From NCBI RefSeq assembly GCF_001429165.1, contig NZ_LMIR01000004.1, forward strand, positions 372,001-436,000: a stretch of DNA of 64,000 bases, written 5' to 3'. The stretch comes from Agromyces sp. Root81 (GTDB taxonomy: Bacteria > Actinomycetota > Actinomycetes > Actinomycetales > Microbacteriaceae). Below the pieces are notes generated by a model that worked only from the letters and a program-made list of their open reading frames with translations, was not told the DNA's origin and did not search any database. Of this stretch, positions 51,256-60,093 are shown one piece after another; positions within the stretch are counted from its first letter, which is position 1; every line of letters starts with the position of its first letter. The translations under genes and the position numbers were made by a program.

Positions 51256-52135
51256 TCAGTTTCCTCGCCATTCCCCGCCCACGAAGCTAATTGTGGTGAA
51301 CGTACCAAACATTCCGTTGAAGGCACCGAAGCCCTTGTTCGCTGCCAACTGCGACATTCGAGTCGCCAATTGGTTACGGAGGACACCCTTGACCACAGCG
51401 CCTGCACCCAATCCACCGACGCCCAGGAGCCCCACCACGCACGAACCGGCACGACCATCAACACAGTCGATTGCCGTAGAGGCCAGTCCCAACGCGGTCG
51501 ATATACCCGCAAGCGGAACGGCGAACGGAGCCGTGAACTTGAAATGCCACGGCCAGGAGTGCAGCCGCTCCGGCAGCCATGCTGCCGAGACCGAGCATGA
51601 ACGAGACAACTTCTCGGCGCTGTTTCGCGACCTCCTTCCAGTATCCACTGTCGTCCACCATCGTCCGGTACTTGGGCGCGGGTGAATGAGGACCTGTGAC
51701 GTGATATCCACGTTGAGCCCAGCGTTCAGCCGAATCTGCGGAGAGTTCCCCGCTGAGGTCGGTCTTGTTGATGGGGTCTGCTGGATAGTCGTAGTTGTTG
51801 GTGACGCCGCCTTCGACGGGGTCGACTTCGAGGAACCGTCCCAGTGCGGGCACGTACTGGCGGGCACCCATCTCGATCGTCATGATCGAGCCGGCGTGCT
51901 CGGTGAGCTTGCGGTGCGCCCCGAGCCAGCCCCAGTCCGCGTCACCGGCGAGGGTGTTCGGGCCTGAGTCATCCGCGGTCGTGGTGCCGATCTGCCTGGT
52001 GACCGGGTCGATGGGTTGACCGAACGGGTCGTACCGGAACACCCCAGCACTCCGGACGCCGGCGGCGTCGGCGGTGACGGTGATGCTGCCCTGCAGGTTC
52101 GGGTACGACCACGACTGCCTGTCGCCGGTCTTCGA
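51256..52135 (-). pseudogene. 5'-truncated Rhs fragment A with hydrophobic C-terminal tip, frameshifted
   Basis: The Rhs core is readable from [19 protein letters not shown] through [47 protein letters not shown] to NKTDLSG near 51752. The unique tip follows ([26 protein letters not shown] and a glycine/alanine-rich hydrophobic stretch). Near 51538-51550 the frame shifts: the natural continuation ([14 protein letters not shown] to GGEWRGN) is in another frame that ends at 51256, while the core frame runs into a stop at 51458. No N-terminal Rhs part exists upstream and the first usable codon is TTG, so this is an orphan, inactivated cassette. Confidence 0.8.
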
Positions 52136-52376
52136 TAATGAAGATGGTGACAAGAAGGCGTCCGCGGCCTGTTATCACTGCGTGTCCCGATCGTGTTAAT
52201 TGAGTCCGGCCACATGGCCTACGAGATCTGCATTCACCGCCTGTGAGTAGCGGCGCCCGCCGTTACCCACTAGCGGAATTGATCTCCGAACCCGCATTGA
52301 CGAGCACACGGATCGCTTCGGGATCGAGATACGCCGTCACCGCTCGGGCGACTCGTCTGCTCGAGAGCCCGGCGCG

Positions 52377-52844
52377 CTACTCCTGACACGGCTCCTTCAG
52401 GCTGCGCGCATCGGCCCGCATCCAATCGCCAGGCGCAGCATCCGCTGCGATCGGAATCGCCGCAACAATGTTCTCTTCCTTGCCATCGGCACTGACGATG
52501 GCTACCTCGAACCATTCCGGAGCATCAGGAAGCTCGAACGTAGTCGACTTTGTAAAGAGTTCGGACAAGTCGTTTGCATCGAGTGTTTGCCCTGCCCGAA
52601 GCGAGACGTTCCCCTCGGCCACCCAGACCTCATGCCATCCATCGGCAGCCTTCACGTCAATCGTCACGGCACTGGCCACAAGATCGCGGCAGGTCGCGAG
52701 CTCGAGACCGGACGCCGATATCCGCACGGCCGCCGGCCCCTGCAGATTCGCCTGAAGGTCGCACCCAGCCAATCCGCCGCAGACCGCCAGCGTTAGCAAT
52801 ACTGCGGTGACGATGCGGGTCGTGGCAGTATTTGCGCGCGTCAT
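52377..52844 (-). CDS. Lipoprotein, candidate immunity protein of the Rhs metallopeptidase tip
   Basis: From ATG 52844 the protein is 155 residues with a lipoprotein signal (LAGC, C28), so it should sit on the outer face of the membrane. The mature part (about 120 residues) is not a family I recognise. The ATG overlaps the Rhs stop codon (ATGA), so it is translationally coupled to the toxin gene, as immunity proteins are. A surface-anchored location fits protection against an incoming peptidase that acts outside the cytoplasm or during entry (inference). The ~240 bases on its far side hold no gene. Confidence 0.75.
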   Translation of the reverse strand: MTRANTATTRIVTAVLLTLAVCGGLAGCDLQANLQGPAAVRISASGLELATCRDLVASAVTIDVKAADGWHEVWVAEGNVSLRAGQTLDANDLSELFTKSTTFELPDAPEWFEVAIVSADGKEENIVAAIPIAADAAPGDWMRADARSLKEPCQE

Positions 52845-54459
52845 GCTGTTCCTCCGGGGTTCTGCCAATTCGGACCGGGCGCATAGCCGTCCCAGTGACA
52901 AACCGCATATCCAGGCACGGTGCCCGCGGCGCTCTCCCACGGATTGCCACAACCTGCGCCACCAAACTGCGCCCAGGAGGGACCGAACAACAGACCATTC
53001 GCCGCCCACTGCTGAGTGTGCACGTACTCGTGACGGAACAACGTCTTATCAAGAATCAGCTTGGTTGCAGATGAACCAGTCAGAATCACGCTTCCATATG
53101 TCATGGCACTTCCGTCCGGCTCGAACGCTCTCGATCGCCCGCATACAATCGTTGCTTTCGGGCCCATCCGGCACTCTGCGTTTGTAGTCGCTGCGAAGAT
53201 GAACCCGATTGCGCTACTGCCGTTCATCCGATTCGGGTGAAGGGGATGGTATGCGTTCCCAATCGGGATCGGGTTCCGCTTGCCACTCACGCTACCCTGC
53301 CTCCCGATCTTCAAACCAGTGCACTCGGACCCGACGCAGGCTCGCCTTCCTGTGAGGTCGGTTTTGTTGACGGGGTCGGCGGGGTAGTCGTAGTTGTTGG
53401 TGACGCCGCCTTCGACAGGGTCGACTTCGAGGAACCTACCGAGCGCGGGCACGTACTGGCGTGCGCCCATCTCGATCGTCATGACCGTTCCCGCGTGCTC
53501 GGTGAGCTTGCGGTGCTGGCCGAGCCAGCCCCAGTCCGCGTCACCCTCGAGCGTGTCCGGCCCCGAGTCATCCGCGTTCGAGGTACCGATCTGCCCGGTG
53601 ACCGGGTCGATGGGCTGACCGAACGGGTCATACCGGAACACCCCAGTACTCCGGATGCCCGCACTGTCGGCGGTGACCGTGATGCTGCCCTGCAGGTTCG
53701 GATACGACCACGACGATGTCGCGCCCGTCTTCGAGACGGTCACCCCGCCGGGCAGGCCGATGAAGGACTGCACCACCCCGTTCGCACCATCAAGGAGCAA
53801 GGTTGGGCTGTCGCCGCCGCCGGTGAACCCGTAGCGGACCACCAAGGTTTCCGGGTTCTGCCCGGCGGGGGTTTCGGTGCGCTGGATGATCCGGCCCGTC
53901 ACGTCCCGCAGGTACACGATCACCGTGCCATCCGTCAGTGCCGTCTTCACGTGCTGATCGCTCGCGTCATAGCCCAGGGTCTGATCCGCGAGGGTCGTCG
54001 TATTGCCGTGCGCGTCATACGCGAGCTGCGCCGCCGGGATGCCGGCCGCGACCGGTGACAGGCCCGGACCCGCCGGGGTGCCGGTCACCGCTGTGGACGT
54101 GAGGCGGTCGGTCTGGTCGTAGCAGTACGTCGTGGTCACCGGGCTGCCGCCATCGGGCAGGTCGGTGGACGAGGTGCGGTTGCCGTTCAACCCGGCGCCC
54201 GTGTTGACGCCGCAGCCGCCGGTCGCGGCGAATCCGTACGACAGGGTGTGGCCAGGGATCACGCAGACACCAGACGGCCAGCACCGTCGAAGCCGTACCG
54301 GGAGTCGTAGCCGGCCTGCCCGTCGGTGAGGGTGTTCGTCACGATGCGTCCCGACTGGGAGCGGAACACGGCATCTTTCACCGACTGCTGGCCATTCGGG
54401 AACAGCCACGACATGCCCGTGAGCGCCCCGGCGGGGTTTCGCTGCAGCTTCGCAGATCA
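52841..54459 (-). CDS. 5'-truncated Rhs fragment C with predicted HExxH metallopeptidase tip
   Basis: The Rhs core is continuous from [19 protein letters not shown] (near 54265) to VNKTDLTG (near 53351), including YD-type repeats and the RYDPFGQP and [12 protein letters not shown] core-end motifs. The ~168-residue tip has HEYVH (codons 53018-53032) in [13 protein letters not shown], with a glutamate in NPWESAAG 30 residues on, the pattern of a gluzincin-like peptidase; two cysteine-containing segments flank it. Comparison with the parallel copy at 55380 shows a one-base deletion near 54270, so the upstream Rhs part ([16 protein letters not shown]) is out of frame. The toxin tip itself is intact. 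Confidence 0.8.
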
Positions 54460-54708
54460 CGATTCCCCAGCCCCTGAGCCGATCATATGGTGGGGGCCTT
54501 CCGGCTTCCGGAAAGGCCTTGCCAACTTCGCCGACGTTCTGTCGAAGCCGAGCACAATCCAGACCACCACGCGTACCGAACAATCGAATGTCCGATTAGC
54601 GCGCTTCCATCAAGGTCTAGACATTCCGACGTCTTCCCTTTGCTCTCCACAGAGCTAAAGATGCAGAGGTTCCAGAAGATCGAATCCTGCGATTGCGCGG
54701 CTATCTGG

Positions 54709-54954
54709 CTACTTCTGTCGGCGCCAGATCATTACAGCCACGAGGATGAACAGGGTCACACCTGCCGTTGCCACGAGGTACCAATTTGAGAATGAACCCG
54801 TAAGAGCGACCGAGAGGAAGTAACAGCCGACGAGGGCAACCAAAAGGAAGACGCCGGCCCACATTTCTGATTCCCAGAGCCCTCTCCAAGCATCGCTCAG
54901 GTATCGACGCTTCGACCGAGGCCGCCGGGCTCGTCTGCTGTGCTCCGCGCTCAT
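54709..54954 (-). CDS. Small two-helix membrane protein
   Basis: From ATG 54954 the protein is 81 residues: a basic start (SRRARRPRSKRRYLSD), then two hydrophobic segments (about 33-52 and 57-76). It lies 125 bases downstream of a Rhs core fragment that lost its toxin tip. It could be the immunity gene left behind, but nothing proves this. The 54460-54708 stretch beyond it holds no gene. Confidence 0.6.
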   Translation of the reverse strand: MSAEHSRRARRPRSKRRYLSDAWRGLWESEMWAGVFLLVALVGCYFLSVALTGSFSNWYLVATAGVTLFILVAVMIWRRQK

Positions 54955-55078
54955 GCCCTCTCCAATGGTGGGTTGCTCATCGTACTTGGTTCCTCGACCA
55001 GCGCGCAGAGTTACCAAGGAACTTGAGCGGGCCCATGTACGGGATTGCCCTATGTTGGGGGCCTGCTGCGTGTCGAGG

Positions 55079-55545
55079 GCGCGTAGCTGCCCAGCGTCTG
55101 ATCCGCAAGCGTCGTCGTGTTGCCGTGCGCGTCATACGCGAGCTGCGCCGCCGGGATGCCCGCCGCGACCGGTGACAGGCCAGGACCGGCCGGGGCACCG
55201 GTCACCGCTGTGGACGTGAGGCGGTCGGTCTGGTCGTAGCAGTACGTCGTGGTCACCGGGCTGGCGCCATCGGGCAGGTCGGTGGACGAGGTGCGGTTGC
55301 CGTTCAACCCGGCACCCGCGTTGACGCCGCAGCCGCCGGTGCCGGCGAACCCGTACGACAGCGTGTGCCCAGGGATCACGGCCGACACGAGACGCCCGGC
55401 ACCGTCGAAGCCGTACCGGGAGTTGTGATCGGCCTGCCCGTCGGTGAGAGTGTTCGCCACGACGCGGCCCGACTGGGATCGGAACACCGCATCCTTCACC
55501 GACGCCTGGCCATTCGGGAACAACCACGACATGCCCGTGACCGAT
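55079..55545 (-). pseudogene. Rhs core fragment B, cut at both ends
   Basis: The readable core runs from [22 protein letters not shown] to [17 protein letters not shown], nearly identical to the matching part of fragment C. On its 5' side it joins the truncated IS481-type transposase near 55546. On its 3' side similarity stops at LADQTLG near 55090, and the frame ends at a TGA at 55050. It carries no toxin tip. Confidence 0.8.
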
Positions 55546-55925
55546 CGCGACCGGGCCCAGTCGCTTCTTCCACCGCAGATGCACGAGCTTGCGGACCGTC
55601 TCAGGCGGTGTTCTGCTCGGGCTGTTGTGCGGCCGTGAAGACCGGTCCTGCATACCGTCGGCACCGAAGGCCCGGCACCGATCCGCCCACCGTTTCGCGG
55701 TAGGCCAAGCGACGTGGAAGAACGCAGCCGCATGCGCAACCGGCCACCCCTCATCAACGGTCAGGCGCGCGATCCGAAGACGGTGACGCGGGGTCAGGGC
55801 AGCGTTAGCGTGGGACACGAGGACCTCCCGAGGAAGCGGATCCACTCCACCGCGGGAGGTCCTCACTGCATTTCAACGACTACAGCAAGTCGTCACAGAA
55901 CAACCAACGTCCCTGGGCAGAACAC
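55546..55925 (-). mobile_element. Truncated IS481-family element with transposase N-terminus
   Basis: From GTG 55818 the frame reads SHANAALTPRHRLRIARL, then GWPVAHAAAFFHVAWPTAKRWADR and DRSSRPHNSPSRTPPETVRKLVHLRWKKRLGP, which is the helix-turn-helix start of IS481-type transposases. It breaks off near 55546 inside the Rhs core, so the DDE catalytic domain is missing. The likely outer end is TGTTCTGCCCAGGG at 55925. A strong inverted repeat (GGACCTCCCG 55821-55830 with CGGGAGGTCC 55853-55862) covers the leader just before the start codon and could block read-through translation. Confidence 0.8.
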
Positions 55926-56106
55926 CTAGTCCGGTGGCAAGCACGGCGGCGCCGAAGGATGTCACCGCCGCCACCGCTTTCGGCGGCCCCGATAGTGGGG
56001 CCATAGATGCGAACCCCGCGCCAAGCGAAACCAGCGATGCAACAAGGGATGCAGTTCTGACAGCGTCGCTGTTTGCCCATGCCCTTGGCTCATCGATGTA
56101 GAGGAC
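55926..56106 (-). pseudogene. Hydrophobic coding remnant interrupted by the IS element
   Basis: In the same frame as, and just after, the stop of the next gene the minus strand reads DEPRAWANSDAVRTASLVASLVSLG and AAVLATGLGVLP before reaching the IS end. It has the alanine/glycine-rich hydrophobic character of the pre-toxin region of Rhs proteins and resembles that part of fragment A. There is no start codon, so I read it as a broken piece of another cassette; it could also be chance. Confidence 0.35.
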
Positions 56107-56547
56107 TCAGAGGTCGCCTCGTGCATCGCTCTCTTCGGATCGGCGAAGACGGATCCTGAACATCTCCCGCAAGTCAGCAGCCAATGATCGCCGGAGCTTG
56201 AAAGTCCCGTCGTCTGTTGCCACGCTCAACACGGGAAACACCCTTCCAGACGGGCCAATGGCGCTCCCTTTGAGGTATGCAACACCTATCTCGACGAATT
56301 GAGACAGCAGTTCCTTGAGATCGTCGTCCTCAATGCCCTCTTCAAAATGAAGGCGGGTGAAGCCACCATTCACTTGAACGAAGACCCAACGGTCGCCTGG
56401 AGTCCCAACCAATGCCCATCGCCCCGGTTCTGACGCAACTGACATCCGGAGACTCGCCGTTCCATCCTCTGTCTCAACCTCCGTGTCCACATCCCGACCG
56501 TCGACGCGGAAAGAGCGGAAGAGGGACTCAACTTCGCCTGCATTCAT
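56107..56547 (-). CDS. Candidate immunity protein of Rhs tip D
   Basis: The 146-residue acidic protein ([67 protein letters not shown]) is soluble and of no family I recognise. Its ATG at 56545-56547 overlaps the TGA that would end the toxin in its ancestral frame (ATGA), the same junction as at the lipoprotein/fragment C pair. This makes it the cognate immunity gene by position. Confidence 0.75.
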   Translation of the reverse strand: MNAGEVESLFRSFRVDGRDVDTEVETEDGTASLRMSVASEPGRWALVGTPGDRWVFVQVNGGFTRLHFEEGIEDDDLKELLSQFVEIGVAYLKGSAIGPSGRVFPVLSVATDDGTFKLRRSLAADLREMFRIRLRRSEESDARGDL

Positions 56548-57203
56548 CTAACCCAGGGCCCCCATAGTCCCCGACTTCTGCCATTTGGATTCCAAGTGCT
56601 GCCGCCCACCTTACGTTCCATATGGACATGGATCGGCTGAAGAATCTTCCTCCACACGGAAGTTTCTTCCAGTATCTCTGCTGGGCACCCAGTGACACAC
56701 GCATATTCCCCTCGTGCGTTGGGCCGATTCTCACAATCTGGTTCTTTGCCAGCTTCGCGGCCACTCTCTCCACGATGGGCGCGATCGCAGAGCGCAGCAT
56801 TGGGGCCAATCTTGCCGTGGCCACTAGAACTGGGCCGCCGATGGGGATCAGTACGACGGCAGTCTCCACGGCCTTTCTCGCCATCGTTTCCTGCGAGAGG
56901 TCGTGGTCGCATTGGACGGGGTCAAAGGTGCCGAGGATCAAGTCTGAACAGGAGGGCTGGTCCGAGCTCAACCCGCTGAGATCAAGTTTGTTGGTGGGGT
57001 CACTCGGGTAGTCGTAGTTGTTGGTGACGCCGCCTTCGACGGGGTCGACTTCGAGGAACCTGCCCAGGGCGGGCACGTACTGGCGGGCGCCCATCTCGAT
57101 CGTCATGATCGTGCCGGCGCGCTCGGTGAGCTTGCGGTGCTGGCCGAGCCAGCCCCAGTCAGCGTCGCCGGTCAGCGTGTTCGGGCCCGAGTCATCCGCG
57201 GTT
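56544..57203 (-). pseudogene. 5'-truncated Rhs fragment D with novel C-terminal tip, frameshifted
   Basis: The core end ([55 protein letters not shown] near 56975) starts abruptly at 57203. The tip of ~140 residues contains a hydrophobic stretch and then [25 protein letters not shown]. Near 56658 the frame shifts: [33 protein letters not shown] is the natural end, in another frame, with its stop overlapping the immunity ATG. In the present frame the end is scrambled and stops at 56528. A HIHxER-like C-terminus of this sort recurs in Rhs proteins of actinobacteria to my knowledge, but I know no activity for it. Confidence 0.78.
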
Positions 57204-57616
57204 TACCAACGCGTCCATCGGCGGACGATCTTGATCCGGTGATCCATTCCTAACCCTGCCGGTCCGTCAGCCGACCCGAGTATGAACGTCTCCCGTCCCC
57301 ATGGTCGCCAACTCGGACGCACGCGTATCGCCCCGAAGGCCGCCAGGTTTCGCGCGACTCTAGTCGCCCAGGCTAGCTCGTCACCGGCTCGATCGCTTGA
57401 ATCGGCCTCCCATCTCGCTCCTGGGATCTCGATGTACCACGAGACATGAGTGTCCGAGACGATGAGCTGCGCCGCCTCTCTACGCCTGGGGCGATATCGC
57501 ACCACAATGTCGTCCGAATCGCGACGTGCCGGTATCGGTTCTCGGATGTATCGACCCTGAAACTCGGCTTCCAGAACCGCGTCGATCACGGCGATTCTGT
57601 CAGATCCGGCCGCCAC
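57203..57616 (-). CDS. Protein of unknown function at the Rhs junction
   Basis: GTG 57616 has a good ribosome binding site (GGAAGGAG, five bases away), giving 137 residues; TTG 57631 is an alternative. The sequence (AVIDAVLEAEFQGRYIREPIPARR, DIVVRYRPRRREAAQLIVSDTHVSWYIEIPGARW) looks like a small alpha/beta protein. No family is recognised. Its stop lies exactly at the breakpoint of Rhs fragment D, so it may be the displaced immunity gene of an older cassette. Confidence 0.6.
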   Translation of the reverse strand: MAAGSDRIAVIDAVLEAEFQGRYIREPIPARRDSDDIVVRYRPRRREAAQLIVSDTHVSWYIEIPGARWEADSSDRAGDELAWATRVARNLAAFGAIRVRPSWRPWGRETFILGSADGPAGLGMDHRIKIVRRWTRW

Positions 57617-57703
57617 GAAGACTCCTTCCAAGATACAAGGGAGACCATACTGCGGAGTCGACGCAGGCAGTCCGCAGACCGGATCCGTGGTGATGCTTCG
57701 GTC

Positions 57704-58618
57704 TCAGCGCTTCATCGCGATTGCGGCAGCCGGATCGGAATGCCGCACGTTCACCACGCGGGCGGTGACGGCACTGAGCGCCTCAGCACCAGGAATGCTC
57801 GCCACACTCTCGAGGTCGAGCGTCCGCAGTCGTGTCATCCGCGCAATGGTGGCCGCCCCGTGCAGCACCTTCGTGCGAAAGACCTGCAACCATTCCAGAT
57901 CCGCCTCCGGCGGCAGCGTCCCGAGATCGAGCTCTCTCGCGTTGTAGATTCGCAACGTCTTCAGCGCGGCCGGATGCCGAAATTGAGGCGGCTGCGCGAC
58001 TTTGTCTGCGTGTGCGATCTCCAGGTACTCGATCGGCCCATCGAAACCCAGATCCTCCGGCCATGACTCAGACGCCAGATCCACCTGGAGCTCTGTGAGC
58101 TTGGGGGCAGCGCACGCCATTTCGAGGAGTCCCCGTGGCCCGATCACCCGCTGGAGCTCAGGCAACGCCGCCGTGGGCGCGGCTCCACGAACATCCGGGC
58201 CGACGATGAGCTGCACGAGTGCTCGGGCGTCGTTGAGCACATCCCAACCGGTCAGTGACCCGAGCGAGCCGATCGACAGGTATTCGACGTTCTGGAGCGC
58301 GGGTGCGAGCTGCGTCAAGTCGAATCCGTCTGGGAGGTTCAGGCCGAGCCCCACCCCGCGAGAGGTGGCCTCGACCAGCTCGGCCAGGGTTCGCGGTGGC
58401 GCGTCACCGCCCACTCGGAGATCAACTGGCGAGTCCGGAAGCGGGCGACTCGGAGGGAAGTCCCAGCGGAGTGCACTGGCCCACGGCATCCAGTCATCCG
58501 GAATCCCGCGAGCGATGAACAACTCACGTTCCAGACGCCTCATCTCCGGGCCGTAGTCGTCCCACGGGTCCAACGGTTCCGACACAGTGCCTATCAACTG
58601 ATCAGCAGACCAACTCAT
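57704..58618 (-). CDS. Leucine-rich-repeat-like protein
   Basis: The 304-residue protein has irregular leucine-rich units in its middle and C-terminal parts (LAPALQNVEYLSIGSLGSLTGW, APKLTELQVDLAS, GPIEYLEIAHADK, PAALKTLRIYNARELDLGTLPPEADLEWLQVF, MTRLRTLDLESV), suggesting a solenoid for protein binding. There is no signal peptide. LRR-like proteins occur as immunity proteins in polymorphic toxin loci, which is a possible reading here. Confidence 0.65.
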   Translation of the reverse strand: MSWSADQLIGTVSEPLDPWDDYGPEMRRLERELFIARGIPDDWMPWASALRWDFPPSRPLPDSPVDLRVGGDAPPRTLAELVEATSRGVGLGLNLPDGFDLTQLAPALQNVEYLSIGSLGSLTGWDVLNDARALVQLIVGPDVRGAAPTAALPELQRVIGPRGLLEMACAAPKLTELQVDLASESWPEDLGFDGPIEYLEIAHADKVAQPPQFRHPAALKTLRIYNARELDLGTLPPEADLEWLQVFRTKVLHGAATIARMTRLRTLDLESVASIPGAEALSAVTARVVNVRHSDPAAAIAMKR

Positions 58619-58621
58619 CGA

Positions 58622-58983
58622 TCATCGAACCTTCCCGACCCGTGCTCGCGCACGGTTGATCTCCCGGCTGAGCTCGTCGACCTTCCATATTGACGGCGGA
58701 TCGCTGAAGTCACCGACCCCACCTGTGGCCAGCCGAGCTCCCGCAACACTCTCGTCTTTCCGATGAACGTGATTCCATTCTCATCAACGACCACGACCGT
58801 GACTTCTCGCGGCCCGGTGGCATCCCAAACCATCGCGACAGCAGCAAGTGCGTTCGGATCGCGACGGCGTTGGGCGCGAAGGATCAGTCGGGCAACAACC
58901 AGATGTTCACTTCGCGCACCTCCATCAAGGGGCCAGACACCCGACGAGCTTGCCCACTCTTGCCACACCGCAATCGTTCCCAA
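58622..58983 (-). CDS. Small protein of unknown function, probable frameshift near its end
   Basis: The frame from about 58983 reads SEHLVVARLILRAQRRRDPNALAAV and EVTVVVVDENGITFIGKTRVLRELGWPQVG, which looks genuinely coding. Past about 58720 this frame turns into Ser/Arg-rich text and ends at 58615, while another frame gives the more natural GVGDFSDPPSIWKVDELSREINRARARVGKVR, ending at 58622 just before the LRR-like gene. The start is also uncertain (TTG 58983 or an internal GTG). No family recognised. Confidence 0.5.
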
Positions 58984-59023
58984 CCCCGACCACTTATCGT
59001 GGGCGTTCTCGCCGACAAGGAAC

Positions 59024-59617
59024 CTACTCGGCCGTGAGGCGACCAGCTACAGCGCTCAACCGTCGATCCAGCTGCGCCTTGGTCAGCGAAGACCGTGGCG
59101 AATCTCCGGCGAATGCGACAGTGACGGGTTCGCTGCCGGGTCGAACGATGGTGAGACCGCCGCGCGAGGAGTCCAATCGAACGTCGGACCACGGAATTTC
59201 GATCAGTCGCTGCGGCAGGCGCGGCGGGCCTGCCCACACTTGCAGCGCCTCGTCCGCCATGAGCAGGGCTGAGTTGTCCAATGATTTCCCGTAGCTGTTC
59301 GAGACGAGCACCCGGTCGATGGGAGCCTTGTCTCCGAGACGCATGGCCGGCTCGAGGAGCCGACCCCACTCGGCCATGGTCAGCGAAACCGCGGACGCGA
59401 CCGCACCAGGGTATTGCGACTCCAACACGGAGATCAGCGCGCGCGTTTTCCGCCGCGTAATGGCGGCGCTGGCCGGGATGGCGACGCTGGCGCAACCCGC
59501 GAGCCAGAGGGCGAACGCCCAGATCGGGAGCGTCTCGCCCACGAGGGCGAGAACCCCCATGCCGACCATGCCGGTCGACAGAAGCAACGCGCCGAACGTA
59601 CTCAGCCATCGATTCAC
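59024..59617 (-). CDS. Membrane protein with two N-terminal helices, unknown function
   Basis: From GTG 59617 (GGAGGAG about ten bases upstream) the protein is 197 residues. Two hydrophobic segments (about 6-28 and 33-52) are followed by a soluble domain (ALLMADEALQVWAGPPRLPQRLIEIPWSDVRLDSSRGGLTIVRPGSEPVTVAFAG) with the strand pattern of PH-like (YokE/DUF304-type) domains. The same two-helices-plus-soluble-domain layout recurs in the gene at 60094, so these may be related members of one local family. Confidence 0.65.
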   Translation of the reverse strand: MNRWLSTFGALLLSTGMVGMGVLALVGETLPIWAFALWLAGCASVAIPASAAITRRKTRALISVLESQYPGAVASAVSLTMAEWGRLLEPAMRLGDKAPIDRVLVSNSYGKSLDNSALLMADEALQVWAGPPRLPQRLIEIPWSDVRLDSSRGGLTIVRPGSEPVTVAFAGDSPRSSLTKAQLDRRLSAVAGRLTAE

Positions 59618-59748
59618 ACCGAGCACTCCTCCTCCTCACTTTTTGAGACGATGCTCCTGATTGCGAAGACCACGCCACCAGCGTCATTGAACTGCCTGCC
59701 GCGGCGAGCGCACCGGCCACGGACCCCGTCTGTCGAATTCACTGCGAA

Positions 59749-60051
59749 CTACGCCAAGCCGAGGAGAGTGACTCGGTGTTCCGTGGTCTTCATCTTGGAG
59801 AGCGGAACCCAGGACAGTTCCAAGTCGCGAACGAAGGGTCGGAGAACGAATCGCTGGAGAAGCACGATGAGGTTGAGATCGAACCAGCCCACGCAGGCCC
59901 CAAGCGAGGCTGCGGTGAGAGGGCCGAGCACGATCCATGAAAGGGCTGCGAGCGGAATCACGGCCCAGAGCAGCAGACCCCTCAGGACGAGCATCAGAAA
60001 TTGTCCGATGTCGTTCATCGCGGTCCGCCGGCCGAGTCTGTCCAAGGTCAC
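59749..60051 (-). CDS. Small membrane protein, unknown function
   Basis: The frame gives up to 100 residues with two strongly hydrophobic segments (IGQFLMLVLRGLLLWAVIPLAALSWIVLGPLTAASL and FDLNLIVLLQRFVL). Three starts are possible: GTG 60051, TTG 60045 (best spaced from the GGAAGG sequence) and ATG 60018. No family is recognised. It lies between two membrane proteins with PH-like tails. Confidence 0.6.
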   Translation of the reverse strand: MTLDRLGRRTAMNDIGQFLMLVLRGLLLWAVIPLAALSWIVLGPLTAASLGACVGWFDLNLIVLLQRFVLRPFVRDLELSWVPLSKMKTTEHRVTLLGLA

Positions 60052-60093
60052 CTTCCGGAGCTAGCCAGCGAATGCTGCTTGGCGGCGAGAGTA

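Noticed and set aside
58884..59720. A 278-codon minus-strand frame
   Set aside because: Mostly Arg/Gly/His-rich and overlaps two frames with clearer membrane and coding character.
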